This document shows positions 36,729 through 44,993 of a stretch of DNA of 64,000 nucleotides, piece by piece. The DNA comes from Chitinophaga fulva (lineage in GTDB: Bacteria; Bacteroidota; Bacteroidia; Chitinophagales; Chitinophagaceae): positions 930,001 to 994,000 of the forward strand of contig NZ_JABBGC010000002.1 in the NCBI RefSeq assembly GCF_012927205.1, given 5' to 3'. The position numbers were made by a program, and so were the translations under genes. Below the pieces are notes generated by a model that made no database searches, was not told where the DNA came from, and was given only the letters and a program-made list of their open reading frames with translations. How positions within the stretch are numbered: the first letter of the stretch is position 1; every line of letters begins with the position of its first letter.

Positions 36729-37427
36729 ATGAAAAGCATTTTATTAGTCGTCACCAACGTTGATATGTATGCAAGCGGCAGCCTAAAAACAGGTCTATGG
36801 CTTAGCGAGCTTACTCATATCTATCACAGTGCAAGAGAAAAAGGGTTGGATATTACTATTGCCAGTCCCAAAGGCGGCCATGTTCCCATTGACCCTGAAA
36901 GCCTCAAATCCTGGGCACTGGATAAAATCTCCAGGGGTTACTATAGGGACCCTGCATTTATGGACAAACTGAATCATTCCGTAGGCCTGAAGCAAGCTAA
37001 GAATGATTCTTTCGACTGTATTTATCTTGCGGGCGGACACGCCACTATGTATGACTTTCCAGATGACCCCAATTTACAAGACATCGTCCGTAAACAATAC
37101 GAAAGGAATAAAATAGTAGCTGCTATTTGTCATGGCGTAGGCGGATTGCTGAATGTAAAACTCTCTAACGGAGCGTATTTAATCAAAGGGAAATCAATGA
37201 CCGGCTTTAACTGGTTTGAAGAAACGATAGCAAGAAGAAAGCAGGAAGTACCTTTCAATCTGGAGGCAGCGATCAAGGAGAGAGGCGCGGATTATAAAAA
37301 ATCGATTATTCCCATGACCTCAAATGTAGTGATAGATAAAAACCTCATTACCGGCCAAAACCCTTTCAGCTCTAAGGAAATGGCAAAAGTAGTTATCAGG
37401 GAGCTGGAAAAACAACCAATCAGGTAA
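36729..37427 (+). CDS. DJ-1/PfpI-family protein (type 1 glutamine amidotransferase-like)
   Basis: 232 residues from ATG 36729 (MKSILLVVTNVD). DJ-1/PfpI superfamily with the nucleophile elbow AAICHGVGGLL (Cys about 137) and the acidic region FDCIYLAGGHATMYDF. Similar to the Hsp31-like/glyoxalase III-type or ThiJ-like stress proteins of bacteria, including the SNVVIDKNLITGQNPFSSKEMA tail typical of that branch. Short upstream gap to the epimerase suggests cotranscription. Possible roles are methylglyoxal detoxification or protein repair; not decided by sequence. Confidence 0.9.
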   Translation: MKSILLVVTNVDMYASGSLKTGLWLSELTHIYHSAREKGLDITIASPKGGHVPIDPESLKSWALDKISRGYYRDPAFMDKLNHSVGLKQAKNDSFDCIYLAGGHATMYDFPDDPNLQDIVRKQYERNKIVAAICHGVGGLLNVKLSNGAYLIKGKSMTGFNWFEETIARRKQEVPFNLEAAIKERGADYKKSIIPMTSNVVIDKNLITGQNPFSSKEMAKVVIRELEKQPIR

Positions 37428-37605
37428 ATCGCCTCTTCCATCCATATATATCCTCCCTGTTATCACCTTCACGAATGGATGCCAATCATGAATTAATTTC
37501 ATTAATAGCTATTCATTAATTCGCTACTTTCATATATAAAAGTGTAATAATTTAACGATAGATCATGATCCCCCTTCTTAAACCTATCAACCACCTTTAA
37601 AGAAT

Positions 37606-38472
37606 ATGAAAAGCTGCTTAATAACACTTGCCACCTGCCTTGTTTTCAACTACACCTTTGCCCAGGAATTACCGGCCCGTTGGGATGAATTAGTTGCCAG
37701 CGACTTTCCAGCCGCGCTACAAAAGTCTTCCCGGACCTGTATTTTGCCTATCGGCATCCTCGAAAAACACGGCCTGCATTCGCCCCTCGGCACAGACCTG
37801 ATCCATGTACGGGAATGGGCTGCACGTGCCGTAAAATCGGAATACGCAGTAGTCTTTCCGGATTACTTCTATGGCCAGATCAACGAAGCCCGGCACCAGC
37901 CCGGCACATTTTCGCTTCCCAACAAATTGATCCTCGAACTACTGGAAGCTACCTGCGATGAGATAGCCCGCAACGGCTTTGATAAGATCATCATCCTGAA
38001 CGGCCATGGCGGCAATCCCGAGTTCCTGGAATTTTTCATGCAAGGCCTATTGAATAAGCGCCACAACTATGCTGTTTATCTGTACCGGCCGGAAACCGAC
38101 CCGGAATTCCTCAAAGAATACCAAAAAAGGCACACCACCGACGCAAAGACCGATCTGCATGGAGGCGAGAGTGAAACAGCCATTTTACTGCACTACCGCC
38201 CCGACTTGATGCGGATGCCCCGGGCCTCCGGTGAAAATGGCGAAAACCAGCAACGTTCCAGCTTACCAGGCTTGTATACGCCCATATGGTGGTACTCCTC
38301 TTACCCTAATCATTATGCTGGCGACGCGTCAAAATCGACTGCCGGGTTCGGGAAGTTTATTAGTGACTACGAAATTGCGCAGTTTATCAAAGCGCTAAAA
38401 ACAGTAAAGGCCGATACCAAAACCATCGAATTACAAAATGAGTTTTTCGACAGGGTAGATAAATTAAAATGA
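37606..38472 (+). CDS. Creatininase-family (creatinine amidohydrolase-like) metalloprotein, exported
   Basis: 288 residues with a signal peptide (about 1-20, TLATCLVFNYTFAQ). Creatininase fold with the binuclear metal ligands in LPIGILEKHGLHSPLGTD (Glu, His, Asp), NGHGGN, and DLHGGESETAILL. The enzyme group includes creatininase and various amide or imide hydrolases; most exported Bacteroidota members have no assigned substrate. It stands alone between short intergenic stretches and converges on the Nudix gene at 38544, with an imperfect hairpin at 38490-38519 between them. Confidence 0.9.
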   Translation: MKSCLITLATCLVFNYTFAQELPARWDELVASDFPAALQKSSRTCILPIGILEKHGLHSPLGTDLIHVREWAARAVKSEYAVVFPDYFYGQINEARHQPGTFSLPNKLILELLEATCDEIARNGFDKIIILNGHGGNPEFLEFFMQGLLNKRHNYAVYLYRPETDPEFLKEYQKRHTTDAKTDLHGGESETAILLHYRPDLMRMPRASGENGENQQRSSLPGLYTPIWWYSSYPNHYAGDASKSTAGFGKFISDYEIAQFIKALKTVKADTKTIELQNEFFDRVDKLK

Positions 38473-38543
38473 CCGCCAATAATAAAACCGGGGAACAACG
38501 CATTAGCAGCGTATTCCCCAGCTTACATCAAAACAGTCTCTTA

Positions 38544-38942
38544 CTAGTCGATTAAATTTTGATCTTTTAAAAAGTCAAATATCAATTTATCTACTTCAGA
38601 GATTTTATCTTTATCAGCATACTTTAACCATTTGAAATTTTCTATTTCCGCAGATTCTTTTAACGCTCCTTTGTAATTGGCCATGTAACACGTCATTTTC
38701 ACATAAACACCATCCGGATGGCTGTCTGCCTGCGCTTCAAATGTTCCGACAAACTTTAGCGTTTCCGCTTCCAATTCAACACTAAGTTCTTCCTGGATTT
38801 CACGACACAATGCCTGTTCATCGTTCTCTCCCTGTTCTCTTTTTCCACCCGGAATATAATACTTCTGTTTTCCGAAAGACTTTGTAGATAATATCGACTT
38901 ATCCTTAATCTCTATCCAGGCGAGTTTATCAATTATTTTCAT
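38544..38942 (-). CDS. Nudix hydrolase, MutT/8-oxo-dGTP diphosphatase-like
   Basis: 132-residue single-domain hydrolase. The Nudix box is intact: Gly33, five residues, Glu39, seven, then REIQEEL (residues 47-53), with only the box glycine replaced by Ser54. Length and YIPGGKREQGE match the MutT-like nucleotide-sanitising group, so hydrolysis of an oxidised or other nucleoside diphosphate is likely. Contrast with the AraR protein in this window, whose box is dead. Confidence 0.9.
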   Translation of the reverse strand: MKIIDKLAWIEIKDKSILSTKSFGKQKYYIPGGKREQGENDEQALCREIQEELSVELEAETLKFVGTFEAQADSHPDGVYVKMTCYMANYKGALKESAEIENFKWLKYADKDKISEVDKLIFDFLKDQNLID

Positions 38943-39041
38943 ATATTTTTTTCGAGATGTAGTACAATACGTAAAAGGCCTTTCAATTTAAGAATAATTA
39001 AATTTCATCGACAGATTTTATTTAACTTGAACCATTTTACC

Positions 39042-39731
39042 ATGACCACACTCGCTTTAAGAAAAGAAATTGTGCAGACGAAGAAAATCATTGGCACCGA
39101 ATTATCCAGGCTGCAGCAAGCATTCTACGATGAAGACATGCTTCAATGTTACAAAGATGACAATGAAGAAGACCTATATCGGGAACAATTTGATTTTTTT
39201 GAAATAACAGCAATCGAGTATGCTTCTTTTAATAAGATCATAGGGTTAGGGCACTTTGACATTAACACGTTTACCGCCTTATTGTCTCATAAGTTGAAGG
39301 AGTTGTTTACTATCATCGGAGCCCAGGAACTCATTATTATTTCCCATCTTAAGCTTGATTTTTTTGGCAACAATAATAACGGGTTCAAGCCATTGGTGAA
39401 TGCATACAGCCTACTGGAGCGAACCGTAGGTAAACGGACCTACAAAGAGGCTTTCATGGTAGATTTAGACAACCTGCCGGAGTTTATTGAAATATTGTTT
39501 TGGATAACAAGATGTGACCCGACTGCACCTGAGTATATCTTCCTTTTCGATAAAGATGAAAAAGTACAACTTCTTCTTTGCAAATACGGGAATATCCACC
39601 TGACCGAATTCGGAAGCGAAGTACTAACCGCTTCAATGTTAGCATCGCTGGGTTGGGAAATCATAGAGGGTGCGGAATTTGACAATTTTACGGATGATGG
39701 AAAAATCAGCGGTCGTAAATCGAACATGTAG
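39042..39731 (+). CDS. Conserved hypothetical protein
   Basis: 229 residues from ATG 39042 (MTTLALRKEIVQTKKII); a TTG five codons earlier is the only upstream alternative. Soluble, charged and mixed alpha/beta; no signal peptide or transmembrane helix. Features include an acidic N-terminal helical region (FYDEDMLQCYKDDNEEDLY) and ELIIISHLKLDFFG and APEYIFLFDKDEKVQLLLCKYGNIHL strands. I do not recognise the family. The promoter region before it is A/T-rich. It is divergent from the Nudix gene. Confidence 0.65.
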   Translation: MTTLALRKEIVQTKKIIGTELSRLQQAFYDEDMLQCYKDDNEEDLYREQFDFFEITAIEYASFNKIIGLGHFDINTFTALLSHKLKELFTIIGAQELIIISHLKLDFFGNNNNGFKPLVNAYSLLERTVGKRTYKEAFMVDLDNLPEFIEILFWITRCDPTAPEYIFLFDKDEKVQLLLCKYGNIHLTEFGSEVLTASMLASLGWEIIEGAEFDNFTDDGKISGRKSNM

Positions 39732-39798
39732 TAATACGGGATTATTTATTATCAAACAGAGAAGAAAATCGAGGTTATACAAAAGGAAATAAAAAAAG

Positions 39799-39821
39799 AA
39801 CCTCACGACTGGCGTGAGGTT
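39799..39821 (-). terminator. Intrinsic terminator after the small membrane-protein gene
   Basis: 9-bp stem AACCTCACG / CGTGAGGTT with 5-nt loop; on the minus strand followed by CTTTTTTTATTT. Confidence 0.85.
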
Positions 39822-39842
39822 GAAAAACACGATGAACAGCAG

Positions 39843-40067
39843 TTATTTGTTTTCCCTTTTCAGCCCAATCAGCCTAAAGGCTGCATCCAGCAGAGGCATA
39901 CCAACGAATACCATCCAGGGTACCAATACAGCAGTGAGGACCAGGGTCCGTAGGAATAAGGGTAACGTTGAGAGAGCCTGTCCGAACAGAAACCAAAAAA
40001 GAGTAATTGATGGATAGATGACCAGCCATATCTTCAATGCGGCGAGTAGTTTGAGCTTCATTTTCAT
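39843..40067 (-). CDS. Small two-helix membrane protein
   Basis: 74 residues with two predicted transmembrane helices (ALKIWLVIYPSITLFWFLFG and LRTLVLTAVLVPWMVFVGMPLL) and basic ends, compatible with a small inner-membrane protein. A good terminator lies 20 bp after the stop. It is close to the 3' end of the AraC gene, in the same direction, so it may be cotranscribed with it or be independent. Function unknown. Confidence 0.55.
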   Translation of the reverse strand: MKMKLKLLAALKIWLVIYPSITLFWFLFGQALSTLPLFLRTLVLTAVLVPWMVFVGMPLLDAAFRLIGLKRENK

Positions 40068-40162
40068 GCTTGCGAAATTTATATTGCTGACAATAATTTA
40101 TTAAGCAAAATTAATTTCGGAAACAGCCTGGTTAGTAGGACAAATCTGAAGTTAGACGGGAC

Positions 40163-41023
40163 TCATTTAAAGTTCTTACGGAATACCTCCGGTGAATAGC
40201 CGGTATGCTTCTTAAAGAAACGGATAAAATAGGAAATATCCTCATAGCCGAGCAGGTCCGCGATTTCCTTTACCTGATTGGACGTCGCTAAAAGGTATCT
40301 TTTCGCCTCTAAAAGTATCTGCTCATTGATCACCGTAGAAGCTGATTTACCCAGCGACGTTTTGGTAATCGCATTGAGCTGGTAGGTACTCAGGTTTAAT
40401 AGGCCGGCATACTGTGCAACCTGTTTATGTGTGGCAATATTAGCATCCACCAGGTTTAAGAATTCTTCAAGACGGGTCTGGGTATAATCCCCTTCTGGCT
40501 TGTTCCCGCTTTCATGCCGGCGATGCTGGCGCATAAACTCAACAAAAAATATATCAAGGTTTGCTTTTATTACCGCTATATACCCTTCCTCCCTCCGCTG
40601 GTACTCTTCAAGCATATAAGCCAGTATTTTCGAAAGCCTGAAGAAACGTTCCGCTTCCAGTACACAAAAATCCTTGCTACCGGCCTTGACCAGCCGTTGC
40701 CTGGTGAGCTTGTCCTGCGGATGATAAAAACTGTTGTCAAACTCCACAATATATCCGGTACTTCCTACACTCAGTTTTAACTGGTGCACCTGTCCCGGTC
40801 TAATGATAAAAATCGAATGGTCAGACACTTCGTATCTCACAAAGTCAATCTCATGCCAGCCTCTTCCCTGCTCTATAGCGAGTATGAAATAAAAATCATG
40901 TCTATGGATGTGATGGTCCATATCCTTTCCGGCCAGGACCTTGCTGAGTTCCCGGATATTGAATCCATTGGATGAAAAGTCCTTTTCCTCCTGGGTGATA
41001 TGTCTAACAGGAATATCTTTCAT
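40163..41023 (-). CDS. AraC-family transcriptional regulator
   Basis: 286 residues: N-terminal cupin sensor (HIHRHDFYFILAIEQGRGWHEIDFVRYEV; FIIRPGQVHQLKLSVGSTGYIVEFDNSF) and C-terminal AraC DNA-binding domain (HKQVAQYAGLLNLSTYQLNAITKTSLGKSAS; NQVKEIADLLGYEDISYFIRFFKKHTGYSPEVFRK). It is transcribed divergently from the thioredoxin-reductase-like remnant and SDR gene to its right, which are the likely former targets. Effector unknown. Confidence 0.92.
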   Translation of the reverse strand: MKDIPVRHITQEEKDFSSNGFNIRELSKVLAGKDMDHHIHRHDFYFILAIEQGRGWHEIDFVRYEVSDHSIFIIRPGQVHQLKLSVGSTGYIVEFDNSFYHPQDKLTRQRLVKAGSKDFCVLEAERFFRLSKILAYMLEEYQRREEGYIAVIKANLDIFFVEFMRQHRRHESGNKPEGDYTQTRLEEFLNLVDANIATHKQVAQYAGLLNLSTYQLNAITKTSLGKSASTVINEQILLEAKRYLLATSNQVKEIADLLGYEDISYFIRFFKKHTGYSPEVFRKNFK

Positions 41024-41133
41024 GGCTATTTAACCTGCCCAAAATTAATGTTTAAATCAGGAGTTTTTACTGTTTCTAAGATTCATCCTATACAACTGGG
41101 CATTTGTCCTACAGCCCCACCACATCGCCGGAC

Positions 41134-41141
41134 TAGCTTTG
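41134..41141 (+). promoter_or_regulatory. Candidate -7 box for the remnant oxidoreductase gene
   Basis: TAGCTTTG fits TAnnTTTG, with TTTG at 41103-41106 as a possible -33 element though the spacing (27 bp) is longer than usual. It lies 25 bp before the ATG at 41166. Confidence 0.35.
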
Positions 41142-41165
41142 CATTACTTTACTAAATCGAAACAG

Positions 41166-41387
41166 ATGGAAAATAAAAAACAACACTGTGAAATTCCCCC
41201 ATCACTTGGATGCGCCATGACGGAAGATGGCTATATCAAAGTAGATGGAGGAATGGAGACCAGTATCTGCGGTGTCTTTGCCGCTGGTGATAATACAGGA
41301 CGTCACCGGACAGTGGCCAATGCCGTGGCCACTGGTACTGCTGCTGGCATGACGGCCAGCAGGAAAATGATCATAGACCAGTTTTAA
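41166..41387 (+). pseudogene. Internally deleted FAD/NAD(P)-dependent oxidoreductase (thioredoxin-reductase-like)
   Basis: A 73-codon in-frame remnant. It begins with MENKKQ, an ordinary start for this enzyme group, and jumps directly to the extreme C-terminus: PPSLGCAMTEDGYIKVDGGMETSICGVFAAGDNTGRHRTVANAVATGTAAGM, the FAD-binding GVFAAGDN block and final helix. About 230 residues with both dinucleotide-binding domains and the redox disulfide are missing, so it is not functional. The deletion kept the reading frame. The neighbouring SDR gene starts 51 bp later. Confidence 0.8.
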
Positions 41388-41438
41388 AGACCGGCACTCA
41401 CAAGTAATTTTAAATCACCCAATAATAAAATTGAAAGC

Positions 41439-42035
41439 ATGAAAATAATCATTGTCGGTGCTACAGGCACCATGGGAAAATATCTGACCAAAGCCCTCCG
41501 GAACGAACATGACGTTGTAACCGCCGCTACCAAAGAAGCAGATGTCCAGATCGATATTACTTCTACAGTATCTATTGAAAATATGTATAAACAAGTAGGG
41601 CCATTTGATGCCCTGATCAGCACCGCCGGGCCAACCTATGTAGGGCCCTGGTCCAGGATGACAGATAAAGAATTCAGGAAAGGCGTGGAAGGTAAGATGA
41701 TGGGACAGATCAATCTGGTCCTTATCGGGCAGCATTATATCAATCCCAAAGGTTCGTTTGCCCTGATCACAGGAGCATTGACCCATGAACCGCAACTGAA
41801 CTTCGCCAATGCATCTGCGGCCAACGGCGCAGTTGAGGGCTTTGTACGCGCTGCTGCGATAGAGTTAGGCAACGGGATACGCATCAATGCAGTAAGCCCA
41901 ACGGTAATTGAAGATTCACCACAGTACTTTCCTTATTTCCCAGGTGATGTACCTGTGACCATGCAGCAGTTGGAATTCGGATTCCGCAAAGCAATATTCG
42001 GCGCCGGTACGGGTCAGGTGATCAAACCTTATTAA
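41439..42035 (+). CDS. Atypical short-chain dehydrogenase (catalytic Tyr/Lys absent)
   Basis: 198-residue Rossmann-fold protein. NAD(P) motif VGATGTMGKYL at residues 6-16, LISTAGP for the NAG block, LITGALTH at the strand with the catalytic serine, and NGAVEGFVRAAAIELGNGIRINAVSPTV after it. The usual YxxxK catalytic pair is not present at the expected place (SAANGAV in that position). This combination recurs in a known small SDR branch. It follows the oxidoreductase remnant and diverges from AraC at 40163, which probably regulates it. Confidence 0.85.
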   Translation: MKIIIVGATGTMGKYLTKALRNEHDVVTAATKEADVQIDITSTVSIENMYKQVGPFDALISTAGPTYVGPWSRMTDKEFRKGVEGKMMGQINLVLIGQHYINPKGSFALITGALTHEPQLNFANASAANGAVEGFVRAAAIELGNGIRINAVSPTVIEDSPQYFPYFPGDVPVTMQQLEFGFRKAIFGAGTGQVIKPY

Positions 42036-42055
42036 AGTTGATAATTTTTCAATGA

Positions 42056-42088
42056 ACAAAGGCAAAGAAGTTATTTCTTTGCCTTTGT
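42056..42088. terminator. 14-bp hairpin after the SDR gene
   Basis: Perfect 14-bp stem (42056-42069 / 42075-42088) with a 5-nt loop, 20 bp past the SDR stop. There is no long T-tract. Confidence 0.7.
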
Positions 42089-42185
42089 CTTCAAGGTTAA
42101 TAAACTATTAGGATCAGAAGACCACAGGCTATTAAATCTTTCACTATCGATTGATCCACAACCACCTACAGCAACATCCCTGTGG

Positions 42186-42226
42186 TATCCTTCACGCATC
42201 CTTCACGTATCCTTCACGCATCCTTG
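42186..42226. repeat. 11-bp tandem repeat, about 3.7 copies
   Basis: Units TATCCTTCACG, CATCCTTCACG, TATCCTTCACG and a partial CATCCTTG alternate T/C at the first base, so the true period may be 22 bp. It lies between the SDR terminator and the GH92 gene. Confidence 0.8.
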
Positions 42227-42507
42227 TCCCTACAGCGTATCATGTCCGGCATAAACCGGCATTATTTTATCCGTCCAGCAATTCTCCATCGTGGAACATT
42301 TTTTCTCCGGCCCCGCATATGGATTGGTGAATGAATTCATCAACTTTGAATTGTTAACTGCTGAATGTTACCTGGATCATCTGAATGAACTGAATATTTA
42401 ATCAATATGTTTGAACATGTGAAAAGATCTATTATTTTTATCCGGGATTGGTTGCTAAAGACATGGTAACAGTTACTTTCGTCCATTACTGCACGATCTG
42501 GTATCTT

Positions 42508-44838
42508 ATGCTCAAAAAGATTTTCATTCTATTTCTCCTTGCAGCACTTGCTTTACAAAGCAACAGTCAAACGGCCAATAAACGCCTGGTAGATGAGGTA
42601 AATCCATTCATTGACACCCACAAATCACGCTGGTTCTTCTTTTCATCGGCCTGCCGTCCTTTTGGTATGGTGAGTCTAAGCCCGGATACCTGGGCACTTG
42701 GTAGCTGGAACTCCGGCTATCTATATGATTCTTCCTATATCCGTTGCTTCAGTCATGTTCATTGCTGGGAAATTTCAGGTATACCAGTGATGGCCACGAC
42801 CGGCGCCATGAAAGGGCAACTTGGCTTTGAGGCTGTAAAGTCAAAATTTACGCATGATAAAGAAATAGCTAAACCGGGCTACCACAAAGTAGTGTTGGAC
42901 GATTATGGGATAACTGCCGAATTGACTTCCACCTGCCGTACGGGCTTTCACCGGTATACTTTTCCTGCTTCCGACACGGCCAATATACTCCTGGATATTG
43001 GCGCCACTTTAGGGCAAGGCCGTATGGACTCGGCATTTATCCAAGTGGAAAACGGCAGCCAGCTTTCAGGCTATTCCGTTATGGCCCCCACCAGCCGGCG
43101 TAAAAAAACAGCTACGGTTTATTTTGTAGCCCAATTCAATCAGCCTTTCTCAAAATTTGGTGGCTGGAAAAAAACTGGTACTGCTGTCACACGCACGCTG
43201 CTGGAGAACGTGCAAGCGGTTTCGGGCAAGGAAGCCGGCGGTTATGTTACTTTTTACCAACCATCCGGACCAGTGTTGTTAAAGGTAGGTATCTCTTTCA
43301 CCAGTATTGAACAAGCCAGGCTTAACCTGCAATCTGAACTGCCACACTGGAATTTTGACCAGGTGGTAAATGAATCCTACAGCGAGTGGGATACGATGCT
43401 CGGAAAGATAAAAGTTGAAGGCGGTACAGAAAAACAACGCATAAAATTTTATACAGACCTCTGGCATAGCCTGCTAGGCCGTCATATTTACAGTGATGTA
43501 AACGGGCAATACGCAGATAATACAGGCCCGGCAACGGTGATCAGGCATATACCTACCGACCAGGAAGGCAAACCGCTTTTCAACGTGCATAATTCAGACG
43601 GTTTCTGGGGCAGCGAATGGAACCTGAATATTTTGTGGTCTATCGCCTATCCGAAAGTGATGAGTGATATGATCTCTACCCTGGTAGAATACTATAAAAA
43701 TGCAGGATTGATTGCCCGTGGCCCAAGTGGTGGCAATTATACATTTGTCATGTCAGGAGATCAGGCCATTCCGATGATCGCTGCGGCTTATAACAAAGGT
43801 ATCCGGAGCTTTGATGTGGAAGCCGCCTATAAGGGCTCCATCAAAAATGCATCACCTGGAGGTATCCGGGACCATGTTGGATACGAGTTGCCAGCACATC
43901 CCTATATGCAACATTATATCAGCAGCGGCTACGTTCCAGAGGGCATTGATGGTAAACAGATGCATCGCGAAGGCTGCGCACTGACGTTATACTTCGCATA
44001 CCAGGACTGGTGCATGGCACAATTTGCAAAAGGGAAAGGAATGATGCATGATTATCAATATTACCTGCAACGATCCTTCAGTTACCGCAATGTTTTTGAC
44101 AGTAGCGCCGGGTGGATGCGTCCGCGGGAACTCGACGGGTCCTGGATGAAAGACTTTACACCCGTTAGCCAGGGCTTTAATGCAAGAGGTTTTATCGAAA
44201 GCAACGCTGCTATCTACACTTACTATGTACCACACAATATCCCCGACCTGATCCAACTACTCGGCGGCAATGAAAAATTTGCAGCAAAACTGCAACAACA
44301 ATTTGAGAAGGCCGCACCATACAAATTTGTGGTACCACATGGACACCATGCTGAAGGCTGGCTGGATTATGAAAATCAACCTTCGCTCCACATGGCGCAC
44401 CTGTTCAATTACTGTAAAAAACCATGGCTTACCCAATATTGGGTACGAAGAATTAAGGAAGAATGTTATGGTGACACCACACCCTACGGTGGCTATAACG
44501 GCGATGAAGACCAGGGCCAGGTAGGTGCATTGGGCGTATTAATGGCTACAGGACTGTTTGATGTGGAAGGCGGTGCATCCGTGAATCCCCATTACGAAAT
44601 AACAAGCCCCATCTTTGACAAGGTCACTATTCAGCTGGACCAACGTTATTACCCGGGAAAAACATTTGTTATAACAACAATCAACAATAAACCAGGTAAT
44701 AATTATATTCAATCAGCCAGGTTAAATGGTAAACCACTGACTGACTTCCGTTTCCCGCATAGCACCCTTATAAAAGGCGGTACGCTGCAAATCACATTAG
44801 GCGCTACTCCCAATGAAAAATGGGGAATTGGGAAATAA
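42508..44838 (+). CDS. GH92-family alpha-mannosidase-like enzyme
   Basis: 776-residue exported protein. Start set at ATG 42508 (MLKKIFILFLLAALALQSNSQ signal peptide); an upstream in-frame ATG would spoil the signal. GH92 features: VDEVNPFIDT and RPFGMVSLSPD at the N-terminal sandwich, SHVHCWEISGIPVM, LWHSLLGRHIYSDVNG, HNSDGFWGSEWNLNILWSIAYPK, and the catalytic-region block GYNGDEDQGQVGALGV (about Asp665). Calcium-dependent exo-alpha-mannosidases are the usual activity; the block differs from the commonest NDDCGQMSA form, so a less studied subfamily. Converges on the GH29 gene over a large palindrome. Confidence 0.9.
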   Translation: MLKKIFILFLLAALALQSNSQTANKRLVDEVNPFIDTHKSRWFFFSSACRPFGMVSLSPDTWALGSWNSGYLYDSSYIRCFSHVHCWEISGIPVMATTGAMKGQLGFEAVKSKFTHDKEIAKPGYHKVVLDDYGITAELTSTCRTGFHRYTFPASDTANILLDIGATLGQGRMDSAFIQVENGSQLSGYSVMAPTSRRKKTATVYFVAQFNQPFSKFGGWKKTGTAVTRTLLENVQAVSGKEAGGYVTFYQPSGPVLLKVGISFTSIEQARLNLQSELPHWNFDQVVNESYSEWDTMLGKIKVEGGTEKQRIKFYTDLWHSLLGRHIYSDVNGQYADNTGPATVIRHIPTDQEGKPLFNVHNSDGFWGSEWNLNILWSIAYPKVMSDMISTLVEYYKNAGLIARGPSGGNYTFVMSGDQAIPMIAAAYNKGIRSFDVEAAYKGSIKNASPGGIRDHVGYELPAHPYMQHYISSGYVPEGIDGKQMHREGCALTLYFAYQDWCMAQFAKGKGMMHDYQYYLQRSFSYRNVFDSSAGWMRPRELDGSWMKDFTPVSQGFNARGFIESNAAIYTYYVPHNIPDLIQLLGGNEKFAAKLQQQFEKAAPYKFVVPHGHHAEGWLDYENQPSLHMAHLFNYCKKPWLTQYWVRRIKEECYGDTTPYGGYNGDEDQGQVGALGVLMATGLFDVEGGASVNPHYEITSPIFDKVTIQLDQRYYPGKTFVITTINNKPGNNYIQSARLNGKPLTDFRFPHSTLIKGGTLQITLGATPNEKWGIGK

Positions 44839-44851
44839 TACAAATAGTTAT

Positions 44852-44916
44852 CAGGGGCTGATCAAAAAAAATCTCGCAGAGGCGCCTCTGCGAGATTTTT
44901 TTTTGATCAGCCCCTG
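44852..44916. terminator. 65-bp near-perfect palindrome between convergent glycosidase genes
   Basis: Left arm 44852-44883 and right arm 44884-44916 are complementary over 32 bp with one extra T, meeting at GGCGCC with no loop. It includes internal A8/T9 tracts, giving bidirectional termination for the GH92 and GH29 genes. Confidence 0.85.
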
Positions 44917-44993
44917 CATTACCGCAATGTGATCGTATCACCATATGCCACACTAAATGTATCGATCGCATTCAGCACCGGGTGAAAGATTGC

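Larger units (their letters stand above)
42036..42507. other. 472-bp intergenic region with hairpin and tandem repeats
   Basis: No gene is supported here. It holds the terminator at 42056-42088 and an 11-bp tandem repeat at 42186-42226, and the promoter region of the GH92 gene on the right, which is A/T-rich. Confidence 0.5.

Noticed and set aside
41384..41795. Minus-strand frames antisense to the atypical SDR gene
   Set aside because: These are shadows of the SDR gene with no independent features.
42186..42226. Possible CRISPR array
   Set aside because: The repeat unit is only 11 bp, contiguous and without spacers; no cas genes in the window.
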